A stretch of 64,000 nucleotides of DNA, from assembly GCF_003597395.2 (NCBI RefSeq), contig NC_133774.1, positions 37,284,978 through 37,348,977 of the forward strand, written 5' to 3'. Made by a program: the position numbers and the translations under genes. Below are positions 11,501-25,689 of the stretch, piece by piece. The notes under the pieces were generated by a model that made no database searches, was not told the origin of the DNA, and worked only from the letters and a program-made list of their open reading frames with translations. Numbering within the stretch: the stretch's first letter is position 1; each line of letters opens with the position of its first letter. This DNA is from Chelonoidis abingdonii. Its lineage: Eukaryota > Chordata > Testudines > Testudinidae.

Positions 11501-14500
11501 GTTGGCAGATCCTTCATGCATGAGATAGGTTGCATGCTGTGCTTTCTTTTTAGTGAATGTTTTTAGGTTTACAGTAAATTCATATGAGGACATCTCTATT
11601 CTGAGTTGTCAAGTTATTGCATGTTGAGGCAGAATGTATGCTGCTATATACACAAACAAATATTTTAATAATTTATCGTATGGGTACTCAAATAGCATTT
11701 CTGTTGTGCAACTTCAATCAGCTGGTTGCTGTAAAAGTTAATAGCTTTTTACTCTATGTAATGCTCCTTTTCTATTTTTTTCATATCATTTTCCTCTCCA
11801 GCTATATGTTGCATATCACAACAGAATGACACCTAAATTCTCTTCCACTGGATTGGCTTTCCAGAGAATAATAGTATACAGCTTGCAAAACTGGAATACT
11901 GATTTCATCAAAAATGAGTGTGCACCCAAACCGTAGTGCGCAATCAAATATCATGCTGTTGACATACTACAGGCAATACATGAGTAGTCTCAAACTTGAT
12001 AAGTTACTTCTGGTAGTAAGAGAGAATCTTTGGTTAACCCCAGGCATTGTGTTCACACTCTCATCATCCTGGTTTTAGAGTGCTTGATACAAAAATTTCT
12101 TTCACTCTATGAATTTCTATGGTACAGAGAGAAGAGGTGTTGCTTTTCAACCATGCCACCCCAAGCTGTAATCTTGAGACCTGGCTCAAACGAAGGTGGT
12201 TTAATATTTACATGAATCATCTAAAGAGAAACTGGAGTGCTGCATGTAGTATTGCGAGCAGTTTATTACATATAGGCATATTAGAATGCTGCATATCGGT
12301 GTCTATAATCATGGCACAAAGATACATGAAATAAATTAAACATACTGTACGTTTCTATACCATATATATGGTGGGAAGAGCAATCCTTTTTATCATACTA
12401 GATTATATAATTATTGCACAGTAATCTGCATAATGAATACTCAGAGCATAGAATGGGCTCTAGTAAAGTTTACATCTTTTCCTTTATAATAAAAATTTAT
12501 ACCATTCATGTAACAAACTGCAATTGCCCTCTGTATTGCCCTAAGATCATTTTAAAAAGTAATGGTCCATACATACTAAAGTAATCACTTCACTTTAAAA
12601 AACAAAACAAAAGTTTATGTAACCATCAGAATTGTACATGGTTAAAATAACACAAAAACATTACAATTATTTTACTGGCTGCTTGTAAAATTGTCAAGAG
12701 GTTATTTTGTCTATTTGTTCTATAGAAAGGAGAGGTTTTACTTCTCTTAGCCACTTTAAGACAGCTATATGAATACTGTACTGTTACGTTGCCTTTGAAA
12801 ATGGCAGCTGCTTCTCGGTGCAGAGTGACTTTCTGTTTTCAATAGCTTCGTATGGAAACGATTCCACTCCTGAGCCATGAAGCTGTCTTTAACCTGTAGT
12901 AGTACATATTTGTAGCTTCACTATAATTGTATTACTCTTAAAATAAATTGTTACAACTCTTATTTGCTATTCCTGTGTTATGATTGTTGGGAAAGAACTG
13001 TGAGGCTTCTTAATAGCTGCCTGTTTTCTGTTGAGGCCTAGGCGGAGAGAATCCTGTATTGTTTTTAATAGGTTGAGGAGATTTTAGTATCTTCCACTAA
13101 TTTTGACAAGACATGAGTTTCCCTTCAGATATGGATGAAGCACCATTTTCATCTTAGTGCTCAGACATACTGACACTTACATCATCTATGTAGAGCCATC
13201 CATTTCAGTCCACCTGTTCAGTGTCCAAATGTTTACTACTTTAAGACTCTTCTTGGTAACTGTGCAAGTTAGGAAATTGCCGGCTCTCTTGCTTGAGCTG
13301 AGTCAGAAACTGTGGTGCTTGAAGCAGGAAGAATTGCTAAGATTCCTAATAATGTATTCCAAAACAGTATCTCATTATTTTTAGCTTCTGTTTTAGCTTT
13401 ATCACTTTGTGAATAAACCATTTTATTGACCTTCAAAGAATTTGGCAGTTTATAGCCCGTGTAGCATATTATAACATAACTATTCCATAATTTCTCCTGT
13501 ACAATAGTAGACTTGAGTAGACCTTTATTCATTTCAAGCAGTTCACGCTTTCCATTCTTCCTTCTGTTTAAGTAATGTATTTAGGTCTGTAAGCAGTTTT
13601 TCCTTTTGTTTCCTCTATTAAGCCAGGCCTCTAGGGAATTTTTGATGTGATCAGCTCTGCTATCCAATTCTTTTAATATTTGCAGCCTTGTTGCTTTTTG
13701 ACCTATTTGATTCTCTTAGTATTCCCTCACTTTTCCTTTAACTCCCTGTAGCTGTGGTAGATTACCATGTGTTCTGAACTGAACAAGAAAAGTTGCTGTA
13801 GCAATGTAACAGAATACTGACAGAACTATGATGGGGAAAAGGGAGAGGAATTTGTCCTAATAGAATAGTTTCAAACCTCAGATTGTATATGTACCTCCAA
13901 AGCAACAGTAAACAGAAACTGGTGTGATCCTGGCAAAATGAAAGATAGCTACAAACTCATAGTGAAAACACCTTTTGGACAGGAGCAGCCGTGTCATAGG
14001 CCATCCCTGTATTCAAAGTTCCATGGGTTTGTTTAAAACTGTGATTTTAAACCACTTTAGTTAAATTGGGACCAACACTTGTGTGAATGCACTTAATTCC
14101 ATTTACACCAGAGTTGCACCATTTATAAGCCATACTACTGCAAGACATGTTTCACATCAGTGCAGTTCACTTACGACAGGGCTTTGCATCAGTACAGCTA
14201 CGCTAGTGTAGCTACACAAGTGAAGAAACTTTGGTGTAGAAAAGGCTTCAATCTTTGCCACTTGTGACCTGGCAGGTGTATTTGTGTAAATGGTAAGACT
14301 TACACAAGTCTGCACTACGGCTGAATATCCAATCCAATGCACTTTAGGATGGAATTTTTAAGGCAAACCAAAAATATAGAATTCTGTCCCCCAGAACGAA
14401 TGCAGTGTTACAGTTGAGAATTTAAAACATTTAAAAGAAGAATTTTTCGACTGAGTTGATCTTATTTTCCTCTTCTAAGAAAGTGTAACAGAATTTGTAT

Positions 14501-14601
14501 TGACAATGCCGAAGTAGTAAGGCGGCCCATAATTACATCCATAATTTGAGCACTGCATTTGAATGTGTTATCAGTGTATATTCATTGGAATGCATATGCT
14601 A
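8554..14601. other. intron 1 sequence with one MIR-like fragment
   Basis: Mostly AT-rich, unassigned. About 9476-9575 contains agagacagtccctgccccaa and agagcttacagtctaag, the reverse complement of a MIR-like SINE tail common in amniotes. Scattered short reading frames have no splice context or recognisable motif. Around 14160-14340 an inverted 'gtacagctacgctagtgtagctac' pattern hints at an old MITE. Confidence 0.4.
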
Positions 14602-15694
14602 TATGCTTTTATTTCTGGGGGAAATCTGCACCACTGTGCATTCTCAGAATTCATGTGTCATGCAGAATTTTGTATTTTTCCGCAGAAAAGACATTTTCCC
14701 CCAGAAGTGCTGCAGTTCCACCATTTGTCCACCAGAGGCCACTGTGGTGCCAGAACAGACAACAGCATAACTGCAGCAGGCTGTTCTGGTGCCACAGCGG
14801 CCTCTGGTGGGCAAAAGGAGGAACGGCAGCACTTCTGGGGCAAAATCTATTTTGGGGGGCGGGGGGGAGGATTATTATGTATGCACAGTGGCACAGAATT
14901 CCCTCAGAAGTAGAAGTTCATTACAGCACCTGGCCCGTGGAGCCAAGTTAGGACAGAGTGGGGAAGATGGGGCTGCTGGGGGGGGATCACAGATGGGGGT
15001 TCAGAATGGTTAATGGGGGGATAGGCTGGGGTGTGGGCTCAGGAGCTAGTTGGGTGACAGTGTTGAGCCTGAGGCTGAATGGGACTGTGGGTGCATGGCC
15101 ACATGGGGACAGGGGAGGGGGGCTGCAGGGACCCATTGGGATGGGGGAGTGCGGAGACAGGAGAGGATGTGCCGGGCTGAATGGGAGAGGCTTGTTATCA
15201 TTCAGGATCTGCATGAGAGAGGCTCCCCAAATCCCTCACAATCCTGCCCCTTCCGTCCCCCAAAACACCCTGTTCCATACTTCTCCCATCCATGTCCTAA
15301 AACCCTCCAGGTTCACTGAAGGCTCTTTCCCTCTCCCTCAGCTCTTCCATTATCCCAGACACTCTGAAGCCTTTGCACAGCTTCTGACAAGTGCAGGAAA
15401 TACAGTTGTGTATTATAATTTAAATGAATTATTCAGAGTTCTATATTAATATGCCTAGTAAGGAATCTATTTTGTGTAAAATAAATAAAAATTACCAGAA
15501 TCTCTTTTTGGTCTGTATTGTTACAGATATACTTGCTGACAGATATTTTGAAATTTACTAAAATAATTGAAACTAGCATGATTATATTATGTTAGTTTGA
15601 CAAATAAAATATGCAGAATTTTGCAGAATTTTAAAATATTGTGTGCAGAATTTTTAATTTTTTTTGGCACAGAATTCCCCCAGGAGTATGCTTT
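14602..15694. mobile_element. non-autonomous DNA element with flanking octamer duplication
   Basis: The left end reads tatttctgggggaaatctgc and the right end, read inverted, ctcctgggggaattctgtg, so the two ends are inverted copies. The octamer tatgcttt occurs immediately outside both ends (14602-14609 and 15687-15694). The element holds a strong internal hairpin (14699-14840), a G-rich block (about 14860-15200) and an AT-rich right part with repeated tgcagaatttt. No transposase frame is seen. The octamer fits hAT, but the precise end could shift by two bases. Confidence 0.7.
14699..14840. repeat. long imperfect hairpin inside the DNA element
   Basis: The left arm at about 14699-14758 (beginning cccagaagtgctgcagttcc) is matched in reverse by 14781-14840 (ending cagcacttctgggg). 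The arms are about 60 bp and mostly complementary, with a 22-bp spacer. The motif accagaggcc...ccagaacag on the left pairs with ctgttctgg...ggcctctggt on the right. Confidence 0.85.
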
Positions 15695-18600
15695 GCCCTG
15701 TTGGTGGCCGAAAATGTGTTAAGGAAAATAAAGTAATATACATGCACAGTACACATTTTTCACAACACTTAACCGTTTCTAAACCCAAGCTTCTTCAAAT
15801 GTGACAAAGGAACTTGTTCACATTAATGAGTTACCATTGTGGAAAAGTCTGATGTTTCTTACACTCCTGTAAAAAAATGATCAAATGCAAGTGTACCATA
15901 TCCTACTCTCTCTCTCACACTAATCTTTGGGATAAAAATGCCAGGAAAACTTCAGTTCAGTTGGCAACTTTTTCAGAATATTATGTCTCAAAACATGCCG
16001 CCTCAAAAGATCATCTTCATCCAAAACATAGGATTGCTAAAGATACCCTATAATACGAAGATAATCATCAAAAATAAAATGTTATGTGACAATAAAGTAT
16101 CATTCAGGGAATGAGGCTTTAGTGGCTGAATGGCTGTCTTCTACAACTTTTAAAAATATCCTATTGGTACATTTTAAAATTTACCAATTTAAGGGATCTG
16201 TTTTTAGATCACTGCATATGCAACACTCCTAGTAATGTCAACTGGAGTTTTTCAGTGTGTGGTAGTGGGAGAATGTTCCCCTTATATAGTTTGAGTATAG
16301 TTTTATTTGTTAGAATCTCTGGCCCAAGATTATCTGAGCATCCAAAATGGATACTCGGTTTTCTTATTAAACCATTAGTCTGTTTAGCTGTTATAGCAGT
16401 CTCACAGCATGGCAGTGTTAGCATGTAATCAAGAAGGCCATGTGATTTTTTTTATGTGATGTTGACAATGATCTTTTTTCCAAAATTATTTATAGCATGT
16501 CACTAGGAAAGCAAAGCAATTGAAGCTCTCTACTTACTGGCTGCTACAAATTTCTCTATAGTACTATTGAAATATACAAAAGGTACAGTTCAAAAATCTT
16601 TCTGTATTCAAGTGCACTTCAAGAATAGCAGCTATAAGGGATAAATACTCCAAGAGATATACTTGTTCACCAGGCATCCTCCTAAAAACACATTTCTGTC
16701 ATGTCTCTTAGGATAATTACAATGGAGAAAACCTGAAACAATTAAAAAAAAAATTGTAATGGATCTATCAGGACATGTTGATTCATTGCATTGCTGAGTA
16801 ACATTTTGATCTTATTGTATCCTTTGCCTTTCCTCTTCTGTCCCCTCCTGTTTTTGATTTTATTAATTTATTTTTGTGTCCCTGACACTCATTTGTTGCC
16901 CTGTGTGAATTTAGATCATAAACTGTTTCAGGGCAAGACTGTTGATTTGTTTCTTTGAAGTGTCTAGCATATTTTTGGGGTGCAAAAATGAATGAATAAT
17001 CTCAGCTCTGACTTTAAAAATCCTCTTTTTTTTATAAAATCTTCTTTGGTTAGCTCTGTCTTTCTTCAGCAGTGCTATATACAAAACTACTGACATCTTT
17101 CCATCACGAGAGCAGCATGGATTATTTTCTAACTTCATATTTTGAGGTCTTTCATGTAGCTAAGGGCTAAATGGCACACTGGGGCACCTAATGGAATTTC
17201 CTCTCCTGTGAAGTTTCCTGTACATTCTGTGGTCAGGAGTGGGGTCTGCACACAAACCCGGCAGATACCAAGATCCTGCAGGGTCTCAGAACCATCCATA
17301 TGGAAGCTCTGTGAATCCACAGCAGCTGTAGTCCGCTGCTGCTCTGACTCTGCTCCGACTGCTCCCTGCTGTCAGGGCTTCATTGGAGCCATGCTGTTGG
17401 AATTTTTGGCCACAGCTATCCCCAAAGGAGTCTTTGGCTTAAAAAAGGATGTTTCCCCACCATACATGTGAAGTAGTGGAAATGTAATTAATTTCTGAAG
17501 GATCTCTGCTGGAGAGAGCAATGAGAGAGCAGTATTAATTGCCCCCACAATCTAGCCTGCCCACTACGTACCCCATGCTCCAGTCCAACAGAAGAAAGTG
17601 ATGTCCCTGTCCCCTTCAGTATGGGGAAGAGGAAAACTAAGGACTCTTCATGTGTACCAAAAAATCACAGATCTTTTCCAAAAGAGTTAATAGAGCGCAC
17701 AATGAAATGTAAAGACTGTCTCAAACAGAACACGTTCAACTTCCATTATTTTCTTGCAGATGGAATTGGAATATGACTATTATTGCTTGTGAGACTGTCT
17801 ATAAAATACCTGGCAGGAATAATTCACTATGTAACTCTTCATTTGAGAGGGATATGCTGTGCTTTGTATATTGGTGGCCTTAAAATATAAACCATATTAC
17901 ATACCCCTGCACTGTGACCTGTATTTTAACAGCTTTTGCATTATATTCATGTATTATATTGAAAAGTAAACTAATTTAAAGAATTTCAAAGTCTTCTGTG
18001 GTCATGTATTTCTGAAATAGATAAAATGATTAATTTGTCGTAAAATTCTTATTTCTTTGAAGCAAATACTTATTTTCTGACTTGTAAAACTTAACCTGGA
18101 CTGTGTTTTAAATTGGACATGCAGGACCTACCCAACATATACTAACTCAGTGACTAAGCCTTCTTACTAGACTGAAATAGGCCAGTGTCTCAACCTGCAT
18201 GCTGTCACCCTGTCTCCCACTAACTGCTCTCTGTATCCCAATTAATACTGCTCCCTCCACACACTCACCAAATGTATCAGTGTCTCCTTCTACATAACCC
18301 AAAAATGAAGGAATACTCCTGCTGTCTCCACAATAAATCCGACTATGTTGGCATGCACACAGTCCTCTGCAGGGAGGGTGGGACAGTTGAGATTTCCTTC
18401 ATCCTAAACCAGACTGTGGCTTGAGGATCTGAGAAGGCTCTAATTATCCAGATGACCAGTGGTGACAGTCTCACTGCCTGTCTCACCAATGGATGGCTCT
18501 TGTATATGAGGCCTACACCAACTCCTCCCCACCGACAAGACGGCTCTATGTATGAGAGTGAGGCATGTTTTCCTGCCACTGTATCCAAGAGTGAGAGGGA

Positions 18601-21600
18601 CTCCCAGACACATACAGAGCCTTCTGCTGGGAGAGTTGGGCTTGTCCTAGGCCCCTCTAGACTATGTAGCTTGGAACAAATAATTTAAATACAAAGTTAG
18701 TGACAAACTACCTTTCATTTAGTTCATATAAATTATAAGAAAAAATAAAAAAAAGTTAAAATACTGATTTGTAACGCTACTACTCTCTGCTCATTCATAT
18801 AGCTTCGTAAGGCTCATTTCTGGCATACTAACAAGAAATTAGCCCATCAGTAGTGGCTAGGTGAGGTGTGAATAGGCTGTACATTTCATAAACACCCCTG
18901 TTCCTCCACACTCTAAAAAGTATCGCCTTCATATTTCAATTCTACCTCTGACAGCAGTAGCTGTGATTGCTAGAGTTATCCTGGGGGTGGGAACATGAAG
19001 AGGTTCCTGTTCCTCAGAAACTGCAACATAGTTTACTCTCCTAGTTACTGCTAGGAGAGTAAATTGTCTGTCAGTCCTCAAATCTTTGTACATTCATTGC
19101 CATGTTGTGGTTCACTCAGGTGATCAGAGTTTATACGTGGACGTTCACACACGAAAACAGATATTGCATATGCCTATTGCATTCATGAATATCTACTCAC
19201 TGAACTAAAAGCACCCATTGTGTCATTCCGTTTATATTTGAAAACATACATATAAACACACTGTACTTGTATCACATTTTTTCTTTTAACCACAAAACTT
19301 AAATGCTTAAAGTTGTTAATGCAGTGTTTATATTAGAGATTGTCCCCAGTGAACAAGTCAGAAAATTTAAAGTTCCCACAGTAGCCACAATTTGGCACTA
19401 TTTGTATTACTAAATATGGTGTTAAGTTTAATGCCTTCACAGCATTTGGAATATTTCAAAATTTAAATATGTCAGGGACCAAATTATAACAGCTGTGAGA
19501 CCTGTGACTTTGAATGGCTGACTTTTATATGTAAAATCTCCACCATAACTTTTAATATAGTTACTTGCGTTAAGATTCACAACCTTGAAAAGATGGCTTC
19601 AGGGTTTTCATAGCCTTTGACCTTTTTAGCCTTATAGGGTTAGTCCTTAATTTCACTTTGTCACATAAACTACAAAAATCAATCTAGCAAACTAAAAATA
19701 AACTTCAAAGTTAAATTGCAAGTTTAATTTTTGTATCATCCCCTAAGCTATTTTTTTTTTTAGAGTTAATCTTTGAATTGGACTTTCATGTTTGCCAGTG
19801 CAGTATATGACCTTCAGTTTGACAGCATCTTGTAAAAACCTATTTTAGTAAGAGGAACTCCAAACTCTGCAAGGAATTTCACCCTGGTATTCAATTCAGT
19901 TTATGTTAAAGACCACATTATAGTGTTACAGTAATTGGACACCTCTGTCACATACTGCAAGTAGTTTGGAAACTTTCTTGCAGCCTGTAGTAATCTGTGA
20001 GCTATCTTGTGGAAGACAGCTTTTCTGATTCGTTGCTTTAAGATCAAATTAGGTGTAAACAGGTGCGTTACTATTGGTGTATATAGGAGTTGTACCTTTT
20101 TTCCTCTGGGGCTGAAGTTGGCCCATGGTGAATTCAGCCCCCATCATGAGGGCTATCTGTACTGATGTGTTTCTTACCTGCATAGATATCTGACTTCATC
20201 AGATTTATTTGATCTGAACATAGTTTTTTTTAAAGAAAGATGTGTTTTTAGTTTTCCTTATGCTAACCATTGCTAAAGTCTAATATTATTATTTCCTATT
20301 GACTGTACTGGTAAAATTCAAATGAGAATTTATGTTGGATGAGTGAACATAACTGTGACTGACCCAGTTTAAAAAAATCATACTTAAAACCTAGGGAAGG
20401 GTTTTTTTTTAACACCATACCTTATTAAAACAATAAGTTAATTATCTAATTTACTTCACCGTTTCTTAGCTGTTTTCACTTCCCTTAGCTTGAGCATTGA
20501 AAACAGACTTTTCAATTTCAGTTTTTTTGAAGTTTGAAAAGACGACAAATGGAAATAATTCAATTAAATGTAATTTAAAAATAAACTAAAAAGATACATA
20601 ATTTTATCTTGGGCATAAATCAGGCTAACAGTGTTTTTATATTAAGAATTTTTTGAAAAGTATATGCAGGGCCTTTTAGTTAATATTCATGCAGATTTAT
20701 TTCATTAAGTTTATTTAATTTGAACATTGTCTTCAGAAGTGTTAATGCAAAATAAGTTTACTTTGCCTACTGAGTAGTCCAGTCTAATCTTTAATGCACT
20801 GTTAAATTAAGGGTCCAGATGGAAAGAAAACTGTGTTTAACAACAAGTGGCTGTTGGATACACACTTAGGAGTAAATGATCCATTACTTTTTTTCCCTTG
20901 TTTTCCTCATGCACAGCAAATTGAACAATTTCCATACAAGCCATAAAGTAGAAAGGTGACATTGTTGAACAGAGTATACCTACCCATCTTTAGTTCAGCT
21001 ATACACAGAACATGAAAGACAGTGTTGATAATGAATAAGTAATATATTTGGATGTAATGTGAGACTTGACAAATCTTTCTTCCTTTCAGATGATTTAAAC
21101 TTGGTAAGATTGACATTGGTTGACCTGTAGCAGTGTTTTCCCAGGGAGGTTTAATAGTCAAATGTGTACATTAAGCAGCATTCATTCTGACTATGGATGT
21201 GGTATAATATCCAGTACCTTTCAGCCAATGGCAGAATCTCTGGCTTGTGGAACTTGGTAGAAGTATGAAGATGGTGCCACATATATGGGCAGAAAGATGA
21301 AGTATAATTGTTTTTTAAATGTTATGAAGTATTTGAAATAATTTAATGTATTGATGATGGGGAAAAAAAAAATTGAGTGCTTATATATACTTTTTCTTTA
21401 CCATGACCTCCACAGACAAACTGGAACTTTTGTGGTTCATATTAGTTTTCCCTTTAAGAGTTAAGATAATTTCGGTATAAATTTCATTTCATAAACCAAG
21501 GTAACAAATATGAAACTCGGATTCAAAGCAATAGGATTTTTATTTATTTTGTATGTATTTTTTTTAAAGTACAAGAATAATCAGAGGTAAAATTTATACT

Positions 21601-23009
21601 TTTCAAGACACCCGCCTCCCCCTCATAATTCTGTCTGGTATGTTACTTGTTTAAATAGATCTAAGAATAAATGTTATCATTCTTTCCTCTGATTCAGACT
21701 GTCACTAGTGTAGACAAATGTGTTCTCAGTCTGTGGCCTGTTAATCTATCGTTATAGCTTTGCCTATTCAGATCAGTCTAGATGCTAGCTTCCCAATATT
21801 GCTCAGCCTGTTTCTTTGCTTTTCATCATACATTTTTAGCCATCTATTTTATTTTGTTTTTTGCTTCAGGGAAATAATAATCAAAATTGAGAAATATTAA
21901 GAGGCACAAATGAGGTGAAGGCATGGTGTGTTTCTTGCCACAGTGGAGGAATAGCTCTAATATGGAACATCTCTTGTGTTCAAGACAATGGCAGTTGGGC
22001 ATATATGCTCACAGTTGAAACTGTGGAAAAAAGAAAGTCTGTACAACCAGAGAGTACCTTCAGTTGGATCTTTTAGCAGTAGACCTTTTCTTGTTCAATG
22101 AGATTTAAAAATGCTTAAGTAGATATGGACAAAATGCAGCCACAGTAGCCAGTCAGCTAGTTCGTTTCTGAAGAACGAACTTTGTGCTAGAAAGCATCAT
22201 TAACAGAAAGGTTGACACTGATAATGGAATACTAATTATCTTATTACTCTATATCAATGGGAGAAAAGAAACCTTTTAATAATTTAGGTAGCTTTGAGTA
22301 ACCTTATTTCAATGCACTGAAAAAGCAAAATTACCCTTTACATTGAACTATAGAACAATGTTATCCTGAGGGTGGGCAAATTTATATTTTTAAGTATGTA
22401 GTATTTTATATAAATACCTCATCTCTTAAATCTGTATTGTGAATAATTACTTTAGGGAATTGTGTGATCTTCTTGCTTCTATCTTGCCGATGCACACAAC
22501 TGAATGAATGATGACTTGAGACAAAATTTTTGCTTTGAATAGATTTCAGTTTTTGTCCTATTTGATCACTCTCCCTTTAGATAGAACTGATCTTAACATA
22601 TAACTTGATCTTGTTAGTGGACTTAATGTTGCAATATTTGAACACTTTTTTGGTATAATGCACAGTGCTTTCATTTTGTTTTTATAAAATTCAGTAAAAG
22701 GAAACTCAGAGTTTCCAAAGATAAATTAGAACAGTTTTGTGCTTAAAGTGATGTTAGATTTCCTTTGTCTAGTTTTTCTTCTCACTCAGATTGGCCAAGT
22801 GTGACTTGAATGTGCAGAGTGCATAAATATTTTGATTGGATTTGAGCCTTAAGAAAATGCAATTCACTTTTTTCATGAAATCTCAGAAGCTGGGATGCCT
22901 CTTGATGTGTTATATCTGAATGCTTGTGTATTAGGGAGCCCAAAGATTGGAATATCTCATTCTTCTTGGACGTAAGGAATATTCAAGTAGAGAGGGAGTT
23001 TTTATTTTA
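15695..23009. other. intron 1 sequence with one MIR-like fragment
   Basis: AT-rich. About 16875-16990 has ttagatcataaactgtttca, gggcaagactgt and gtgtctagcatat, a plus-strand version of the MIR-like tail seen again at 63770-63860. A small perfect hairpin at 19032-19063 has 13-bp arms (tttactctcctag / ctaggagagtaaa) and a 6-base loop. Nothing else was recognised. Confidence 0.4.
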
Positions 23010-23170
23010 TTTTATTTCACAGCACCAAAAAGTGTATGAGGCGCCTCTCAGTTCAAATAAGACAATATTGTCCCAGTCCCACAGAGCTTCCAATTAAATT
23101 TCAGTCTTGATGTACAGAGTGAGCTACAAGAGAGTGGACAGAGGGAGTTTGGAAAATGAGATTATGTAGT
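23010..23170 (-). repeat. MIR-like SINE fragment
   Basis: The order cagcacc...gaggcgcctctcag...gtcccagtcccacagagctt is the inverted MIR-like tail (compare 9476-9575). It is diverged, and the start and end are approximate. Confidence 0.4.
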
Positions 23171-23326
23171 TAGCAGAAACAAGCATACAGCACTGCCTCT
23201 TGGACTAAAACGGGTCAAATTTCTAAAACTCTGAAATAATTTCCACTATTCTCTTTGGATCTGCAGACCTCAACTGCTGCATCCACCATTACTGCTGTAT
23301 CCACCATTACTGATGCATCCATCCAT

Positions 23327-23382
23327 TACTGCTGTAATGTCCCTGAAGACTAAGCTTAGTCTTCAGGGACATTACAGCAGTA
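23327..23382. repeat. perfect 56-bp palindrome
   Basis: The centre is aagcttagtct / agactaagctt and there is no spacer. The left half runs tactgctgtaatgtccctga, then agactaag; the right half is its exact reverse complement, and pairing stops after 28 bases per arm. Just upstream (about 23277-23330) is an imperfect tandem of about 20-bp units built on tccaccattactg. Confidence 0.97.
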
Positions 23383-24849
23383 GTTAATGATTTAGTTTCC
23401 TATCTCTACATTTATGGGCTCTAACAGTCTGGATTGGCTGCATTCCATTTCTTGGAAGTAAACTTTACCTGGTAATTCAGGCTGTCTGATTTTGAGCTGC
23501 TATTTCAAAGACCCGCCCATGATTATGTTCAGTATGAAGGGGTTGTGGGAATGCTTCTGTTTTCAAGTCTTTTAAATGTGCTCTTGGGGCTTCAGAATTG
23601 AGAATGACTGTCAGGTATGATTGAAAGAAAAATTGGCACCAGAATTCTTAAATTATGGCTGATATCTCTGCCTGATTAGCAGCACACAGGGCTGCCCAGG
23701 AGCCCTCAATCTGGATGTTGAAAGTCCAAATCCCAAAATGCAAATGATCAGGTAAAATACTTCTAATTGCCATCAAGTGGGATATGGATAAAGAATATTT
23801 CTCTATTAATAGATCTTTGTTTCAATTAAATGTTTAAAGAGTGCATATCCTAGGAGTAAGCAAATGAATCACAAGGATTTGGTATAATGTCTAGGGCATA
23901 ATGAACCCAATAAATGTCAGACTTGGTGTTGCAAAGTCAAGAAGCATTGTACTCCGGAGAAAAGATTTATACTTGGGAAATTAGTTAAAGTGGGACACAC
24001 AATGATTTGAAAAACACTGGCTAACCAAACAGAATTTTTACCCTTTACTTTATCAGTCAGGGTTTGTCCTATTACAAAATCCCAGATGTTTCCGTTGGGT
24101 GGAACTAAATTAGAGGCAGTGACTGATGTATTTGACTTGCTAATTCCTTTTGCCCCAGTGGACTAGAACCACCAACCTGAAGTGCTTATAAATATCTCAA
24201 CTTCCTACCACTTTGTGGTATGAAATTGAAAACATTTGGAGAGGAAGAAGAGTACTGGTGACAATGTAATTCAGACTTGTCTGATTATCTGTCTTTGGTC
24301 TGATTATCTGAGTGCGAAGACAAATAGCTATTCTTTGGAAGTCTCATGTTACTACCATGAGCAGTATGACATTCTATGAAGAGAGAAGATGGGGAAAATC
24401 AAGAAGAGGCAGCTGGAATATTTTGACTATCTACAAAAGATGGAGACAGTTTGGGGAAGAAGAATGTTAGGCTGGAGTTCAAAGAAGACAGGAGCAAGTA
24501 GTAGCTGGATATGAGAAGTTAAGAATGGAGAAGATGCCAATAATGGTATAACAATGAACAGTGGCAAATTGACCTGTGTGACTTCACCAACATTCATGGC
24601 TGAGGTTGTTACTTAAACTAGTAACTTCTAATATTCACAATTAGTATTTTATAATTAAAATTTGAGGTTTCAAAGATGCCATTTCAAGACTCCATTGTGT
24701 GGTGGAATGATGCTGTGTGACTTTGAGAGTTTAAATTGAAATATGGTTGCTTATTGAGTGGTTGAACATACTGCATAGATTTACTATCTACATGTTGCAA
24801 CATTCTGCATCCTGTGAAAATGGCAACTATTTTTTTTTAAAGAGAGATC
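23383..24849. other. intron 1 sequence, nothing recognised
   Basis: AT-rich sequence without recognisable genes, element ends or RNA motifs. Confidence 0.4.
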
Positions 24850-25140
24850 TAACACCACATGACTCCCTAGCCCAAGTGGCTTACAATGCAAGTATAATAC
24901 AACAGATGGATACAGACAAATAGTAAATACAGACAGTACAAGGAAACAATGAGACAGTATTGGTCAGCGTGATAGACAGTGGTCTTAGCACACCAGCAGT
25001 CTCACTGTAGAGTTTTATGTAGACGGCAAAGGAGAGTTTTGAGAAGTTTGAAGGTGGATGATGAGGTAATTTAAGATGAGTCTCCCAAGTATGTGGTGCA
25101 GCAGGAGAGAGAGCCTGAAGGTGTTTGTTTTAAATTTTTA
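24850..25140 (-). repeat. MIR-like interspersed repeat, inverted
   Basis: The block contains agtggcttacaatgcaagta, then gcaaaggagagttttgagaa and gaaggtggatgatgaggtaa. The combination of a 'cttacaatgcaag' tail followed by purine-rich 'gagttttgagaag' phrases is a recurring reptile repeat and resembles 63060-63860 in the opposite orientation. The family name is uncertain. Confidence 0.4.
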
Positions 25141-25689
25141 ACACATGGGCAATGGAGTCTGGTTATCAGTCAAGCTCACTGTTTGTGTCAGGCCTACTCT
25201 CCCTAAGGGAGGCTCTGGCCGACTGTACTGTTCAGTTAACTCTTGGCCTCAGCCAAGCTTTGCATACAGCCTGGAAGTTGCTGATCTGCTCTCCTTCTCC
25301 ATTATCCCCCGAAGACATGCTCCCACCTTTTTATCTCCTTCCAGGTCTGACACCTAGCATGGGTGTAGAAGGGAGAGACTGGTTGGGGTCACTGCATTTT
25401 ATTAATCCATTCCAGGTTACTGTGGGGCTTGTATGCCCCATCCACATCTCTTTGTAGTTCCATGATTAAGTGACTAGGGTTGTTTAGAATTCTGATTAAA
25501 ACAATAGATGAACTACACTTCTCATAGTTTTACTGGTTCTGAAGGTATTCCCATTTTATATATAGGGAATATCTTTTACCATTCTGAAAGATACTTCTAG
25601 TTTAAAGTGCCTCCAGTGTATATGCTTATTCTTCTTTAAGGGGAGGACTATGATTTTATAGGCTTTGTATAATAAGTATTTTTTTTTTA

